24,074 bases of DNA from a virus, in IMG/VR virus record IMGVR_UViG_3300042305_000920, positions 1 through 24,074 of that record; one strand, 5' to 3'. Numbering within the stretch: position 1 is the first letter of the stretch; the number at the start of each line of letters is the position of its first letter. The translations under genes and the position numbers were made by a program. The notes beneath the pieces are model-generated. The model was given only the letters and a program-made list of their open reading frames with translations, was not told where the DNA came from and did no database searches. This document shows, piece by piece, positions 23,354 through 24,074 of the stretch.

Positions 23354-24074
23354 ATGGCCCGCTTAAGAATTGAAACCGCACCTGAGATTACCGTATACGA
23401 CGAATCTTTTGTAATTAAAGCAGCTGCTGGAGCAAGTGCTCCGTTGGCAGAGTTTAAAAACTCATCTGGTACAGTAGTTGGCAATATAGCATCAGATGGT
23501 ACTTTGAATGTTCTTTCCGTTGTCAGCTCAAATGCAGGCACAACATCAACCTCACTTGCCACAAGGGGATATGTAGATTCATTAGCAGCAGGAATTAACT
23601 GGCACGAAGTTGCAAATTTAGCAACAGCTGCAGCACTGCCAACAGCCACTTATGCTAATGGTACAAATGGCGTAGGAGCAACTCTTACTGGTGATTCAAA
23701 TGGCAGACTAACCGTTGACGGTTCACAGGTCACAACTGGCCAGGCTATATTGGTTAAGAACCAAGCAAACGCTGTTCATAATGGTATTTACACTGTAACT
23801 GAACAAGGTGCTACATCAACAACTGCATTCATTCTTACACGTAGAGCAGACGCAAATAATAGCTTAGCTGGTACACTAAAAACAGGTGATGCACTTCTGG
23901 TTCTTTCTGGATCAGCAAACTCTGGTCAAGGTTTTATTCTTACATCAACTGGCTCTGGCACTGCTGGTGCATTTGTTCTTGGCACTGATGAGTTAACATA
24001 CACCCAGTTCACTGGAACAGCAACTTTATCTGCTGGTGGCGGCATGACAAAAACTGGAAATCAACTTGATGTCG
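23354..24074 (+). CDS. Tail-fibre protein, truncated by window end (240+ aa)
   Basis: ATG 23354 follows TAGGAGTAAC. The frame runs open to the last base. The N-terminus 'RLRIETAPEITVYDESFVIKAAAG' leads into 'ATRGYVDSLAAGINWHEVANLATAAALP'. Then comes 'GQAILVKNQANAVHNGIYTVTEQG', a motif seen in many phage fibre proteins (an N-terminal or shaft module preceding the receptor-binding tip). No CGG occurs in frame in the visible part. It is likely another host-recognition fibre. Its full length and C-terminal tip are outside the window. Confidence 0.75.
   Translation, partial: MARLRIETAPEITVYDESFVIKAAAGASAPLAEFKNSSGTVVGNIASDGTLNVLSVVSSNAGTTSTSLATRGYVDSLAAGINWHEVANLATAAALPTATYANGTNGVGATLTGDSNGRLTVDGSQVTTGQAILVKNQANAVHNGIYTVTEQGATSTTAFILTRRADANNSLAGTLKTGDALLVLSGSANSGQGFILTSTGSGTAGAFVLGTDELTYTQFTGTATLSAGGGMTKTGNQLDV

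Overview
This window is a virion-structure region of a tailed double-stranded DNA phage (Caudoviricetes). Every convincing gene is on the + strand, tightly packed, often with TAATG or ATGA stop/start overlaps and GGAG-type ribosome sites. The DNA is AT-rich. Portal, prohead protease with scaffold, and HK97-type major capsid protein are recognisable. Fibre-type proteins, two GT-A-like glycosyltransferases, a 2-oxoglutarate/Fe(II) oxygenase, an acetyltransferase and a small zinc-ribbon protein surround them. This mix is common in aquatic phages, but the host cannot be named from the sequence. Terminase, tape measure, tube and sheath genes are not seen here.

Layout: 14-3020 fibre/tail-tip proteins; 3035-3555 two small genes; 3612-10022 head module (portal, small acidic protein, glycosyltransferase, protease-scaffold, probable capsid accessory protein, major capsid protein) closed by a strong intrinsic terminator at 10066-10100; 10150-11694 three virion-type proteins; 11695-17515 large repetitive fibre proteins and a Cys-rich protein; 17576-19040 a cassette of small enzymes; 19126-22464 more fibre proteins; 22485-23291 a second glycosyltransferase; 23354-end a truncated fibre gene.

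The most interesting observation concerns the codon CGG. Three separate genes (protease at 6428, Cys-rich protein at 16921, fibre at 19126) are each broken near the N-terminus. Each needs a +1 shift to restore a long protein that makes sense, and each break coincides with a zero-frame CGG: GAA-CGG-A, GCA-CGG-T and ATA-CGG-A. Skipping the C gives a glycine codon (GGA or GGT) and reopens the frame. I checked every CGG trinucleotide I could find in the window by eye. Dozens occur out of frame, but none occurs as an ordinary sense codon in any accepted gene. CGA, CGT, CGC, AGA and AGG are all used. This suggests that CGG is not read as a normal codon by this phage/host and serves as a +1 recoding signal early in selected genes. 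The protease gene also has an internal in-frame Shine-Dalgarno plus ATG at 7278-7295. Scaffold could therefore be made without the frameshift, so recoding efficiency could set the protease:scaffold ratio.

Other regulatory signals: a TACTATAT octamer 36-45 nt upstream of four genes (candidate phage promoter), and two sigma70-like promoters placed so that transcription would start at or next to the A of the ATG (leaderless mRNAs at 18067 and 22485). One of these is a perfect TTGACA-17-TATAAT.
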